Source: an uncultured Gammaproteobacteria bacterium (GTDB lineage Bacteria > Pseudomonadota > Gammaproteobacteria > Pseudomonadales > Pseudohongiellaceae). Taken from it: DNA of 12,901 nucleotides. The number at the start of each line of letters is the position of its first letter. Position 1 is the first letter of the stretch. Location of the stretch: NCBI GenBank assembly GCA_903889815.1, contig CAISYX010000261.1, positions 1 through 12,901 of the forward strand, written 5' to 3'. Shown here in pieces: positions 1 to 7,541 of the stretch. Made by a program: the position numbers and the translations under genes. The notes below the pieces were generated by a model that was not told where the DNA came from, did not search any database, and saw only the letters and a list, made by a program, of their open reading frames with translations.

Positions 1-1
1 C

Positions 2-640
2 ATCGAAGCGAAGAAGCAGGCCTTCTTTTCCTATTTCCACGCCTATATCGAAGAAGAAAATGTCCACATTCTGAAAAGTCGCGAGCGGTTGCTGGGCTTT
101 CGCGCCATTCTGGAAGGAGGCGCGCTGCTCAGTACTGCCGAGCGCCATGCGCTGGACCTGATCGCCGCGGAGTACCGCATTTCCCGCAATGACCTGCCGA
201 TCGTCGACATGGTGGAGGAGTTGCTGCTGCGGGTGGACATCATTCCCCCGTCTCTTGCGCTGGCACAGGCGGCAACGGAATCGGCCTGGGGCACATCGCG
301 TTTTGCGAAGGAAGGCAACAATATCTTCGGACAATGGTGTTTCGATGAGGGCTGTGGACTGATCCCTGGCCAACGTGCGGATGATGCCAGCCACGAAGTC
401 CGCGCTTTTGCCTCCGTCCATGCCGCCGTAAAGGCCTATTACCGCAATCTGAATTCCAACCCCACCTACGAGTATTTCCGCGAGCTGCGTGCCCACATGC
501 GCCTGCATGACAAGCCTCTGGATTCCCACCAGCTGGCCGACGGACTGACCCGCTACTCGGAACGTGGCCGCGCCTATGTGGCCGAAATACGCGACATGAT
601 TCGCATCAACGAGCTTCGCAAGCACGACGAGCGAGGTTGA
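2..640 (+). CDS. Bax-like glucosaminidase (GH73-type), 5'-truncated by window edge
   Basis: This is the C-terminal 212 residues of a Bax-like protein of the mannosyl-glycoprotein endo-beta-N-acetylglucosaminidase family, expected to act on peptidoglycan in the cell envelope. The frame is open from the first bases, and the start codon lies outside the window. The first visible residues (K-K-Q-A-F-F, then N-V-H-I-L) fit the lead-in helix of E. coli Bax. The catalytic region is clear: the segment ALAQAATESAWGTSRFAKEG carries the expected catalytic Glu in TESAWG and is followed by NNIFGQWCF. The stretch around VKAYYRNLNSNPTYEYFRELR and LADGLTRYSERG completes the domain. An internal TTG at 89 could be taken for a start, but homology continues upstream of it. 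The gene ends 3 bp before the converging deacetylase. Family assignment is firm; the in vivo substrate is inferred. Confidence 0.88.
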   Translation: MEAKKQAFFSYFHAYIEEENVHILKSRERLLGFRAILEGGALLSTAERHALDLIAAEYRISRNDLPIVDMVEELLLRVDIIPPSLALAQAATESAWGTSRFAKEGNNIFGQWCFDEGCGLIPGQRADDASHEVRAFASVHAAVKAYYRNLNSNPTYEYFRELRAHMRLHDKPLDSHQLADGLTRYSERGRAYVAEIRDMIRINELRKHDERG

Positions 641-643
641 GCC

Positions 644-1690
644 TCAGTCCTGATTGGCGGGCGTCGAGCGCGTCCAGTCCTTCGAATACCAGTAGAACCG
701 GTTCGAATCCCGCAGCGGTGCCGTGCACAGATAGCGGAAGCGCCGCAAGTTGAAGGTCTGCTCCGTGCTCAGTTTCACCAACCCATTCTCCTGATCCAGC
801 CATTCCATCTGCATGGGCTGACCGCCGGCGTAGCAGCCTATCTGCCTGAAATTGAAGTCACCCGGGGCGAACTGCAGCGTGACGTCGGGGCTGGTGTCAT
901 CGGTGATCGTGTCCTCGGGGTCTACTTGCAGCAGGTGGAACGCCAAGGTCTGCACCTTTTGTGCGAAGTCGCTGAGCTCGATGAAGCTGCCACCAAAGGG
1001 AAAACGAGGCAGGGCCAGAAAATCTGAATCGAAGCCCACCGCACCGGACTGTTGCCCGAGCGCGATGAATCCCAGCTCCTGAATCATGGCCTTGTTGGAC
1101 AGGTCATATTCGCCATAGGGATAGGCCATGAATCGGTGGTCCTGGCCCGTCTCGGCCTTGATGCGCTCCTGGGCCCGCAGGAATTCTTCCCGCAGCCTTG
1201 CGGTGCGGCCCGCCTGATCTTCGCCGGGCAGGGCATCCACCATGTGCGGATGGTTTTCCATGTGATTGGCGATGGTGACACCCTCGTCTGACATCGCCCG
1301 GATTTGCCCCCAGCTCATGTAGCCTGCCTGCGAATCGTCATGGGGCTGCGTGTTGATGAATACGGTGAACGGGAAGCCGTATTCCTGCAGCATCGGAAAG
1401 GCGGTGTCGTAAATCGAGATGTAGCCATCGTCAAACGTGATGGCCACCGTCTTGTCGGGCACGGGCTGGCGGGACTGCAGTGCCGACAACAGTTCCGGCA
1501 GTGCCATGACATTGAATCCGTTGTCCCGCAAGTGATTCATATGCTCCCGAAAACGGGCTGGGGGCACGCTGGTGGAGGGGGGCGTGGACTCGGAAATGTG
1601 GTGGTACAGCACGATCGTGGCGTGCTCGGCTGCCTGCGTGCAACCGGACCACAGCAGCAGTGCTGCAATGGTGAAACTCGGAAACTTCAT
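644..1690 (-). CDS. Secreted polysaccharide deacetylase family protein (NodB domain)
   Basis: This 348-residue protein is a putative metal-dependent carbohydrate esterase family 4 deacetylase. Residues 1-20 form a signal peptide: a short basic start, a hydrophobic core, then W-S-G-C-T-Q-A. It could be cut after TQA, or poorly lipidated at Cys17, since Trp at -3 is not a standard lipobox residue. The NodB motifs are present: TFDDGY at 85-90 (motif 1), NHMENHP at 142-148 with the metal-binding H-x3-H (motif 2), and YPYGEYD at 190-196 (motif 3). The YHHIS near residue 29 is typical of PgaB-like and related deacetylases. Residues about 257-348 form an extra beta-rich tail with C286, C322 and a W-rich end. 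An AGGAGAGG ribosome site lies just upstream of ATG 1690, so longer in-frame starts were rejected. The substrate is unknown. Confidence 0.88.
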   Translation of the reverse strand: MKFPSFTIAALLLWSGCTQAAEHATIVLYHHISESTPPSTSVPPARFREHMNHLRDNGFNVMALPELLSALQSRQPVPDKTVAITFDDGYISIYDTAFPMLQEYGFPFTVFINTQPHDDSQAGYMSWGQIRAMSDEGVTIANHMENHPHMVDALPGEDQAGRTARLREEFLRAQERIKAETGQDHRFMAYPYGEYDLSNKAMIQELGFIALGQQSGAVGFDSDFLALPRFPFGGSFIELSDFAQKVQTLAFHLLQVDPEDTITDDTSPDVTLQFAPGDFNFRQIGCYAGGQPMQMEWLDQENGLVKLSTEQTFNLRRFRYLCTAPLRDSNRFYWYSKDWTRSTPANQD

Positions 1691-1721
1691 TGACTGCCTC
1701 TCCTGGCGGGGTTTACGGGCT

Positions 1722-1751
1722 ATTCTGCGGGAAGCGGGGCGGGCAAGACAA
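1722..1751 (-). promoter_or_regulatory. Possible promoter of the deacetylase gene
   Basis: On the minus strand, TTGTCT (1751-1746, 4 of 6 matches to TTGACA) and CAGAAT (1727-1722, 4 of 6 matches to TATAAT) are separated by 18 bp. They lie about 30-60 bp upstream of the deacetylase start. The match is modest and the spacer is GC-rich. It is the best sigma-70-like pair I find on this strand in the 146-bp divergent region. Confidence 0.3.
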
Positions 1752-1773
1752 GGCACAGCTGCCCTCGGCGTCC

Positions 1774-1802
1774 TGTCTATGGCTCAGGAGTTTGACTATA
1801 AT
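1774..1802 (+). promoter_or_regulatory. Probable sigma-70 promoter of the fadB operon
   Basis: A perfect TATAAT -10 box lies at 1797-1802, in the context TTTGACTATAATGCC. The -35 position 17 bp upstream (TGTCTA at 1774-1779) is weak, so the promoter may depend on an activator or on the -10 alone. Transcription would begin near 1809, giving a leader of about 28 nt before ATG 1837. I did not see a convincing FadR- or PsrA-like operator next to it. Confidence 0.5.
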
Positions 1803-1836
1803 GCCGGCCACTTTCACGCTCTGCGGAGTCGCCCCC

Positions 1837-3978
1837 ATGTACCACGGAAATGCCTTGCAACTGACACGACTCGCGTCCGGCATCGGCCATCTGTGTTTCG
1901 ATCTGCAGGGTTCTCCCGTCAACAAATTCAACCGACTGACGCTGGACGAGCTGCGCGATCTGCTGGTGCTTGTCGGCGCCAGCGATCTGCGCGGACTGGT
2001 TTGCAGCAGCGCCAAGGGCAGTTTCATCGTCGGTGCTGACATCACCGAGTTTGCGAGCGTGTTCCGGCAGCCGGCGCAAGACCTCAAGGCATGGGGGCTG
2101 CAATGCAATGCGCTCTTCACGGCGCTGGCTGAACTGCCCATACCAACTGCATGTCTGGTGGATGGCCAGGCACTGGGGGGCGGCTTCGAATTCTGTCTGG
2201 CCACCGACTATCGCGTAGCCAGCGAGGCGGCCGTATTCGGATTTCCGGAAGTGGGGCTGGGCATCTGTCCCGGCTTTGGCGGAACAGTCCGCGCTCCGCG
2301 GGTGATGGACCTGCCGCCGGCGCTGACCTGGATACTCTCCGGCACCTCACATAGCGCTGCAGACGCCTTGGCCGCGGGCGCCATCGACGCGCTGGTGGAC
2401 AGCAAGCTGCTGATGGATGCCGCGCTGGAGCAAATTGAAGAGGCCCTGCAGTCGCCCGCAGACTGGCAGGCACGTCGCGCGCTCAAACAGGCAGCCGCTG
2501 CGCAGGAAGGGCCCGGGCTGAGCCAGGTCCTGGCCGAGGCCCACGCGCTTTTGCACTCTGCACGCAATCCCCACAACCCAGCCCCGCTCGCGACACTGCA
2601 GAGCCTTGAGCAGAGTGTGCTGTTGCCTGCTGCGCAGGCCTTGGGTGTTGAAACTGAGTGTTTTGTCGCGCTTGCCCGGAGCAATGTGGCAACCAATCTG
2701 ATCGGCCTGTTTACCGGTGAGCAATGGTTGCGGCAAAAGACCCGGCAATGGCAGGCTCAGGCACTGCCCGTCAAATGCGTGGCAGTGCTCGGCGCTGGCA
2801 TCATGGGCGGTGGCATCGCTTATCAGGCAGCGCTCAAGGGTCTGCCGGTCGTGATGAAGGACATCGCGCAGACGGGGCTGGATGCAGGCTTGAAAGAGGC
2901 CGGCCAGCTGCTTCACAAGCAGGTGCAAAAGGGCCGCCTGACCGCCGACGCGGCGCAGGACATCCTGGCAAGCATCCAGCCCACCCTGGACTACACGGGC
3001 TTTGACGGCGTTGATCTGGTGGTCGAGGCAGTGGTCGAGAATCAGGGCGTCAAACAGAAGGTGCTGGCAGAGGTGGAAAGCCGGCTCGCGCCCGGAGCGG
3101 TGCTGGCCTCCAATACCTCGACCATTTCCATCACCGCGCTGGCCAACAGCCTGGCGAGGCCGGAGCAGTTCTGCGGCATGCACTTCTTCAACCCGGTGCC
3201 GCTGATGCCGCTTGTGGAAGTCATTCGCGGCGAACGCAGCAGCGCAGCGGCCATTGCAACGACCGTGGCCTGTGCACAGCGCATGGGCAAGACGCCCATC
3301 GTGGTGAAGGACTGCCCGGGCTTTCTCGTCAACCGCATCCTGTTTCCGTATTTCGGGGCCTTCTCCATGTTGCTGCGGGACGGCGCGGACTACCGCGAGA
3401 TTGACGCAGCAATGGAAGCCTTTGGCTGGCCGATGGGCCCGGCCTGGCTGTTGGATGTTGTCGGCATCGACACCGCCGTCCATGCTCAGGCCGTCATGGC
3501 GGCTGGCTTCCCGGAGCGCATGCACTACGAATTCAAAAGCGCGATGCAATTGTTGTTCGAGGCAGGTCAGCTGGGGCAGAAGACAGGATCCGGCTTCTAT
3601 CGCTACACTGCAGACAAGACTGGCCGCCTGCAAAAGCAGCTGGACGAGGACTGCCTGTCCCGTATCCGCGTGGTGCAAGGCCCGGCCCGACAGTTCAGCG
3701 CAGCCGAAATTGTCGAGCGCATGATGCTGGCAATGTGCCTGGAAGCCGCCCGTTGTCTGGAAGACGGCATCGTCGACACGGCTGTCGAGGCGGATATGGG
3801 GCTGGTGCTGGGACTTGGTTTCCCGCGGTTTCGAGGCGGAGCGCTGCGCTATATAGACAGCATGGGCGCCCGTACTTTCTGCGCGTTGGCAGATCGCCAC
3901 GCTGCGCTTGGCCCCTTGTATTCTCCCACTGCAGGACTGCGCGCCATGGCAGCCGCAGATTCCCGTTTTTACGCATGA
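1837..3978 (+). CDS. fadB: Fatty acid oxidation complex alpha subunit: enoyl-CoA hydratase / 3-hydroxyacyl-CoA dehydrogenase
   Basis: This 713-residue bifunctional enzyme carries out the hydration and NAD-dependent dehydrogenation steps of fatty-acid beta-oxidation. The N-terminal crotonase domain has IVGADITEF at 64-72 for the oxyanion-hole region. It keeps both catalytic glutamates: E118 in GGGFEF and E138 in GFPEVGLGICPGFGG. The dehydrogenase domain starts near 315 with the NAD motif GAGIMGGG at 319-326. It has the catalytic pair H449 in GMHFFNP and E461, and CPGFLVNRILFPYF further on. The C-terminal repeat follows. Start choice: ATG 1837 has GGAG 8 nt upstream and matches the E. coli FadB N-terminus (MLYKGDTL-like); the in-frame ATG at 1801 sits inside the -10 box. 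The partner thiolase gene fadA, which normally follows, is absent here. The stop overlaps an upstream ATG of the ttcA frame as ATGA. Confidence 0.95.
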   Translation: MYHGNALQLTRLASGIGHLCFDLQGSPVNKFNRLTLDELRDLLVLVGASDLRGLVCSSAKGSFIVGADITEFASVFRQPAQDLKAWGLQCNALFTALAELPIPTACLVDGQALGGGFEFCLATDYRVASEAAVFGFPEVGLGICPGFGGTVRAPRVMDLPPALTWILSGTSHSAADALAAGAIDALVDSKLLMDAALEQIEEALQSPADWQARRALKQAAAAQEGPGLSQVLAEAHALLHSARNPHNPAPLATLQSLEQSVLLPAAQALGVETECFVALARSNVATNLIGLFTGEQWLRQKTRQWQAQALPVKCVAVLGAGIMGGGIAYQAALKGLPVVMKDIAQTGLDAGLKEAGQLLHKQVQKGRLTADAAQDILASIQPTLDYTGFDGVDLVVEAVVENQGVKQKVLAEVESRLAPGAVLASNTSTISITALANSLARPEQFCGMHFFNPVPLMPLVEVIRGERSSAAAIATTVACAQRMGKTPIVVKDCPGFLVNRILFPYFGAFSMLLRDGADYREIDAAMEAFGWPMGPAWLLDVVGIDTAVHAQAVMAAGFPERMHYEFKSAMQLLFEAGQLGQKTGSGFYRYTADKTGRLQKQLDEDCLSRIRVVQGPARQFSAAEIVERMMLAMCLEAARCLEDGIVDTAVEADMGLVLGLGFPRFRGGALRYIDSMGARTFCALADRHAALGPLYSPTAGLRAMAAADSRFYA

Positions 3979-3995
3979 ATGTTCCAGGTGACGCA

Positions 3996-4877
3996 ATGAC
4001 GACGACAGACATCTCCAATCCCACGACCGCCAGCGCCGAGGCCGACAGCCAGGCCCTGCGCCGCCAGCGTCTGCTCAACCGCAGCCACAAGAATCTGCGG
4101 CGCGACGTCGGGCGGGCCATCGCCGACTACAACATGATAGAGGAGGGCGACTATGTCATGGTCTGCATGTCCGGCGGCAAGGACTCCTACACGATGCTGG
4201 ACATTCTGCTGAGTCTGCAGAAGCACGCGCCCATCGATTTCCGCCTGATCGCCGTGAACCTTGACCAGAAGCAGCCGGGTTTTCCCGAACACGTCCTGCC
4301 CGATTACCTGAGCAAGCTTGGCGTGGAGTACCACATCATCGAGCAGGACACCTATTCGATCGTCAAGGACAAGACGCCCGAGGGCAAGACCTTCTGCGGC
4401 CTGTGCTCACGCCTGCGCCGGGGCAGCCTGTACAGCTATGCCAAGCAGATCGGCGCCACCAAGGTGGCCCTTGGTCATCACCGGGAAGACATCGTCGAAA
4501 CCCTGTTCCTGAACATGTTCTTCGGCGGCACGCTCAAGGCCATGCCGCCCAAGCTGCTCAGCGACGACAAGCAGAACGTGCTGATCCGTCCGCTGGCCTA
4601 CTGCAGCGAGCAGGAAATTGCGCGCTATGCGAAGCTGAAGGAGTTCCCGATCATCCCGTGCAATCTCTGCGGCACCCAGGAGAACATGCAGCGGCGCACC
4701 ATCAAGGAGATGCTCAAGCAGTGGGACCGCGAGTACCCCGGTCGCGTGGAAAGCATCTTCCGCAGCATCGCCAATGTGGCGCCTTCCCAGCTGGCTGATC
4801 CGCGCCTGTTTCCGTTCTCGGGTCTCAAGGCCATCAGTGATGAAGCCACTCCCATCGATATCATGAACATCGGCTGA
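3996..4877 (+). CDS. ttcA: tRNA 2-thiocytidine(32) synthetase TtcA
   Basis: TtcA is an iron-sulfur PP-loop ATPase that adenylates C32 in certain tRNAs and replaces its oxygen with sulfur to give s2C32. The 293-residue product has the ATP-binding PP-loop SGGKDS at 59-64. Both Cys pairs expected for the [4Fe-4S] site are present: CGLC at 134-137 and CNLC at 222-225. HHREDIVETLFLNMFFGG (161-178) and the final LADPRLFPF segment are nearly as in E. coli (311 residues). ATG 3996 is chosen because AGGTG lies a few bases upstream. An in-frame ATG at 3975, overlapping the fadB stop as ATGA, would add 7 residues (MNVPGDA) and cannot be excluded. Either way translation is probably coupled to fadB. TusA, another sulfur-handling protein for tRNA, is encoded two genes downstream. 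Confidence 0.95.
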   Translation: MTTTDISNPTTASAEADSQALRRQRLLNRSHKNLRRDVGRAIADYNMIEEGDYVMVCMSGGKDSYTMLDILLSLQKHAPIDFRLIAVNLDQKQPGFPEHVLPDYLSKLGVEYHIIEQDTYSIVKDKTPEGKTFCGLCSRLRRGSLYSYAKQIGATKVALGHHREDIVETLFLNMFFGGTLKAMPPKLLSDDKQNVLIRPLAYCSEQEIARYAKLKEFPIIPCNLCGTQENMQRRTIKEMLKQWDREYPGRVESIFRSIANVAPSQLADPRLFPFSGLKAISDEATPIDIMNIG

Positions 4878-4885
4878 GACCTTCC

Positions 4886-5092
4886 ATGCAGATTCCGTGG
4901 CAGCAGCTGGCCCCCGATACCGTGACGGCAATTCTCGAAGAATTCGCCACGCGTGAGGGCACCGACTATGGCCATGAGCAGTACACGCTGGCGCAGAAAG
5001 TAAGCATGCTGCGCCGGCAACTGGAGCGTGGCGATGTCGCGGTGAGCTTCGACACCCAGACCGAGACCTGTTCCTTGATCAGCCTGCGCTGA
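4886..5092 (+). CDS. yheU: YheU family protein (UPF0270)
   Basis: This small protein of 68 residues belongs to the YheU/UPF0270 family, whose function is not established. It starts MQIPWQQLAPDT and contains REGTDYGHEQYTLAQKV. This matches the E. coli YheU pattern (IPW near the start, REGTDYG, then TLEQKV). No membrane segment or signal peptide is visible; it should be a cytoplasmic, mostly helical protein. It starts 8 nt after the ttcA stop and is followed after 30 nt by tusA. Its ribosome site is weak (GAGA), so translation may depend on coupling to ttcA. The fixed place between two tRNA-thiolation genes is suggestive only. Confidence 0.9.
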   Translation: MQIPWQQLAPDTVTAILEEFATREGTDYGHEQYTLAQKVSMLRRQLERGDVAVSFDTQTETCSLISLR

Positions 5093-5122
5093 AGGGCGCC
5101 ATTGCCAGAGCGAGAGCGTTGC

Positions 5123-5374
5123 ATGACCGAAAATACCTCTGCTGTTCCCGAGCCGACTGTCCAGCTGGACGCCTGCGGTCTGTTCTGCCCCGAGCCCGTG
5201 ATGCTGCTGCACAACCGCATCAGAGACATGGCCTCGGGAGACGTGCTCGAGATCATCGCCACGGATCCTTCCACGACGCGCGACGTGCCGAAGTTCTGCT
5301 TGTTCCTGGGCCATGAGCTGCTGGCAAGTTCGCAGCACGATGATCGTTACCATTACCTGATCCGCAAGGCCTGA
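5123..5374 (+). CDS. tusA: Sulfurtransferase TusA
   Basis: TusA accepts sulfur from the cysteine desulfurase IscS as a persulfide and passes it on, classically through TusBCD and TusE to MnmA for 2-thiouridine at tRNA position 34. The product has 83 residues, against 81 in E. coli. The family signature GLFCPEPV (19-26) carries the persulfide Cys22. DPSTTRDVPKFC and the closing HYLIRKA also match the family. ATG 5123 is chosen over an in-frame TTG at 5102, since homology begins near MTEN and a GAGAG ribosome site precedes the ATG. A further cysteine (C18) sits four residues before the active one. The gene lies 30 nt after yheU and 4 nt before the exonuclease gene. Confidence 0.93.
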   Translation: MTENTSAVPEPTVQLDACGLFCPEPVMLLHNRIRDMASGDVLEIIATDPSTTRDVPKFCLFLGHELLASSQHDDRYHYLIRKA

Positions 5375-5378
5375 CGCC

Positions 5379-6371
5379 ATGACGCCGCGGCAGAGCGACC
5401 CTGTGTACCTGGTGGATGCGTCCATCTACATCTTCCAGGCCTGGTTCTCGCCGCATTATGAAGTGCTCTCGAAAGAGGGCCGCGACCTGAGTGCCTTTTT
5501 TGGGTTTGCCCAGTTTCTGAACCGCTTTCTGCGTCAGACCCGACCCAGGTCCATCGCCGTAGCCTTCGACGAAAGTCTGTTCTGCGGCTTCCGGCATACG
5601 TTGTACCCGGCGTACAAGGCCAACCGTGAACTGCCGGATGAGGAACTGGCGCGGCAACTGCAAGCCTGCGCGGCGCTGGCCCCGCTCATGGGCGTGGCGG
5701 CGTGGGGCAGCAAAGTCTACGAGGCCGACGACATCATCGGCACGCTGGCGTCTATGGGAACTGCCTCTGCAGGAGCTGGCCTTGCCCGCGAACCGACTCC
5801 GCCGCCAGGCAAACGCCCCGTCTGCATCGTCTCCCGCGACAAGGACCTCGCCCAGCTTCTGCGCAGCGATGTGGACCATCTGTGGGACTACACCGGCAAC
5901 ACCCGCCGCTACCGCAAAGACATCCAACGCCAGTACGGCATCCGCCCGGAGCAGATTCCTGACTACCTGGGGCTGGTAGGCGACGCCGTGGACAGCATTC
6001 CCGGAGTACCCGGCATCGGCCCGGTGGCTGCGACGAGCCTGTTGCAGCACTTTGAGTCCATTCCGCTGCTCTATGAAAATCTGCAGGATGTGGGCAGTCT
6101 GCGCTATCGCGGGGCCAGCAAGGGTGCAGACCTGTTGCGCCGTCACGAAGCGCAGGCACGCCTGAGCCGCACGCTGGCCACCATTGTGGATGATGTTGAT
6201 GACCCGGCCGAAGCTTTCTCGCAGGCGGGCATCATGGACCTGCAGTGGCGCTGCCCGGATGTGGAAGGCGTGGCGGTGTTGCTGGAGCAAATGGCTGTTG
6301 AGGACCTCGCGTGCGAGCGTTTTCTGGCGCTGTTGCAGGGGCTGCAACCAGCAGCAGAAGAAACCACATGA
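5379..6371 (+). CDS. 5'-3' exonuclease / flap endonuclease family protein (PolA 5'-nuclease or Xni-like)
   Basis: This 330-residue protein has the fold of the stand-alone 5'-nucleases related to the N-terminal domain of DNA polymerase I and to E. coli Xni/ExoIX. It probably trims flaps or RNA primers during DNA repair or replication. All metal-binding acidic residues are visible: D13 (YLVDAS), D64 (AFDES), E115/D117/D118 (YEADDIIGTLA), D154/D156 (SRDKDL) and D202/D205 (GDAVDSIPG). The helical-arch motif FRHTLYPAYKANRELPDEEL covers 71-90. The helix-three-turn-helix DNA-binding motif follows at about 202-225 (IPGVPGIGPVAA). It is longer than Xni (251 residues), partly because of an Ala/Gly/Pro-rich insert at about 127-146. 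Because all acidic residues are kept, unlike reduced Xni versions, it should be active. The stop overlaps the pdxB start as ATGA. Confidence 0.88.
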   Translation: MTPRQSDPVYLVDASIYIFQAWFSPHYEVLSKEGRDLSAFFGFAQFLNRFLRQTRPRSIAVAFDESLFCGFRHTLYPAYKANRELPDEELARQLQACAALAPLMGVAAWGSKVYEADDIIGTLASMGTASAGAGLAREPTPPPGKRPVCIVSRDKDLAQLLRSDVDHLWDYTGNTRRYRKDIQRQYGIRPEQIPDYLGLVGDAVDSIPGVPGIGPVAATSLLQHFESIPLLYENLQDVGSLRYRGASKGADLLRRHEAQARLSRTLATIVDDVDDPAEAFSQAGIMDLQWRCPDVEGVAVLLEQMAVEDLACERFLALLQGLQPAAEETT

Positions 6372-7537
6372 AAATCGTTGCCGATGAAAACATTGTGGCG
6401 GTGGCCGATCTCTATCGCGGCCATGGCGAGCTGCAGCTGATGCCTGGCCGGGCCATATCTCGAGAGCAGGTGCGGGATGCCGACGTGCTGCTGGTGCGTT
6501 CCATTACGCGGGTTGATCGCGCGCTGCTGGAAGGCTCCCGCGTGCGCTTTGTGGCGACGGCCACCAGTGGCACCGATCACCTGGATCTGCCCTGGCTGGC
6601 GCAGCAGGGCATCGCCGTGGCAGAGGCGGCCGGCAGCAATGCCAATGCCGTGGTGGAATACTGTCTCGCCAGCCTTGCTGAGCTGATGCTGCGAGGGGAT
6701 CTCACTCTGCACGGCCGCTCCGTGGCCATCATCGGTTTCGGGCAGGTGGGCTCGCGCTTTTACACGGCGCTGCGCACACTGGGCATTGAGGTCCTGGTCT
6801 GTGATCCCTTCGTGGAAATGGAGAGCCGTCGGGATGGCCGCCATTCCCGCGTGCCGTTCTGCTCCATGGATGAGGCTCTGCAGGCATCAATCATCAGCCT
6901 GCATACGCCGCTGACGCGCGAGGGACCACATTCCACCTGGCACCTGCTGGACAAGACGCGCATCGATTCCTTGCCCGCTGGTTCCGTGCTGATCAATGCG
7001 GCCCGCGGTGGCGTGGTGTGCAATGCGTCGCTGCTGGCCCGTTTGCAGCGACGCAATGATCTTCAGTGCATTCTGGATGTGTGGGAGAACGAGCCCGACA
7101 TTTCTTCAGCCTTGTTGCAACACGTGGCCCTTGGCACGCCGCATATTGCAGGCTACAGCGTGGAAGCCAAGGCCAGTGCCAGTGAGCGCAATTACCGGGA
7201 TTTCCTGCAGTATTTCGCGTTGCCGGATGCGTGTGCTGCGATACCTGCGGCTGCGGAGCGAGTCACACTGACGGTCGACCTTGGCGGCGCCGGGACCGGC
7301 GAGCTGGCCTTGGCACGCTGTCTGCGGGCTGCTTTGCCAGTGCTGCAGATTGACCAGGAATTGCGCGCGTCAGAACCGGGGGCCGCAGTTTTCGATGCGA
7401 TTCGCAAGCGCATCAGTGAGCGTCGCGAGTTCGCGCATTACACACTGCAGGTGGCCGGGCTGGAGGAGGGGAGAGACAATGCCGCCCTTGCATCGCAAGT
7501 GACGGCACTGGGCTTTCAGTGGGGCAGCGCGGTCTGA
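6368..7537 (+). CDS. pdxB: 4-phosphoerythronate dehydrogenase PdxB
   Basis: PdxB oxidises 4-phospho-D-erythronate with NAD in the DXP-dependent route to pyridoxal 5'-phosphate. The 389-residue product (378 in E. coli) begins MKIVADENI as in the family. The region VRSITRVDRALL and ATATSGTDHLDL (62-73) forms the substrate side. GFGQVG at 123-128 binds NAD. The catalytic triad of the D-2-hydroxyacid dehydrogenase family is present as R213 (NAARGG), E242 (ENEPD) and H259 (TPHIAGYS). Residues after about 290 are the PdxB-specific dimerisation domain. ATG 6368 overlaps the exonuclease stop (ATGA), which fixes the start and implies coupling. It is the last gene of the + strand run and ends 4 nt before the end of the converging alaA. 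Its product PLP is the cofactor of AlaA; this may be coincidence. Confidence 0.95.
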   Translation: MKIVADENIVAVADLYRGHGELQLMPGRAISREQVRDADVLLVRSITRVDRALLEGSRVRFVATATSGTDHLDLPWLAQQGIAVAEAAGSNANAVVEYCLASLAELMLRGDLTLHGRSVAIIGFGQVGSRFYTALRTLGIEVLVCDPFVEMESRRDGRHSRVPFCSMDEALQASIISLHTPLTREGPHSTWHLLDKTRIDSLPAGSVLINAARGGVVCNASLLARLQRRNDLQCILDVWENEPDISSALLQHVALGTPHIAGYSVEAKASASERNYRDFLQYFALPDACAAIPAAAERVTLTVDLGGAGTGELALARCLRAALPVLQIDQELRASEPGAAVFDAIRKRISERREFAHYTLQVAGLEEGRDNAALASQVTALGFQWGSAV

Positions 7538-7541
7538 ATGA

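Noticed and set aside
641..643. Terminator between the Bax-like gene and the deacetylase
   Set aside because: Only 3 bp separate the two convergent genes and no hairpin with a T-run is seen around the junction.
1690..1836. N-terminal extension of fadB back to 1690 or to ATG 1801
   Set aside because: FadB homology begins at ATG 1837, which has a GGAG ribosome site. The upstream stretch contains the TATAAT box and the divergent promoter region.
2347..3996. Long open frame (549 codons) on the minus strand opposite fadB
   Set aside because: It is antisense to a fully recognisable FadB with intact active sites, has a His/Gln/Arg-rich composition typical of shadow frames in GC-rich DNA, and no family motif.
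5102..5122. TTG start giving TusA seven extra residues
   Set aside because: ATG 5123 matches the family N-terminus and has GAGAG upstream; the TTG has no ribosome site.
5253..6347. Open frame of 364 codons on the minus strand across tusA and the exonuclease gene
   Set aside because: It is a shadow of two well-supported + strand genes and has no recognisable motif.
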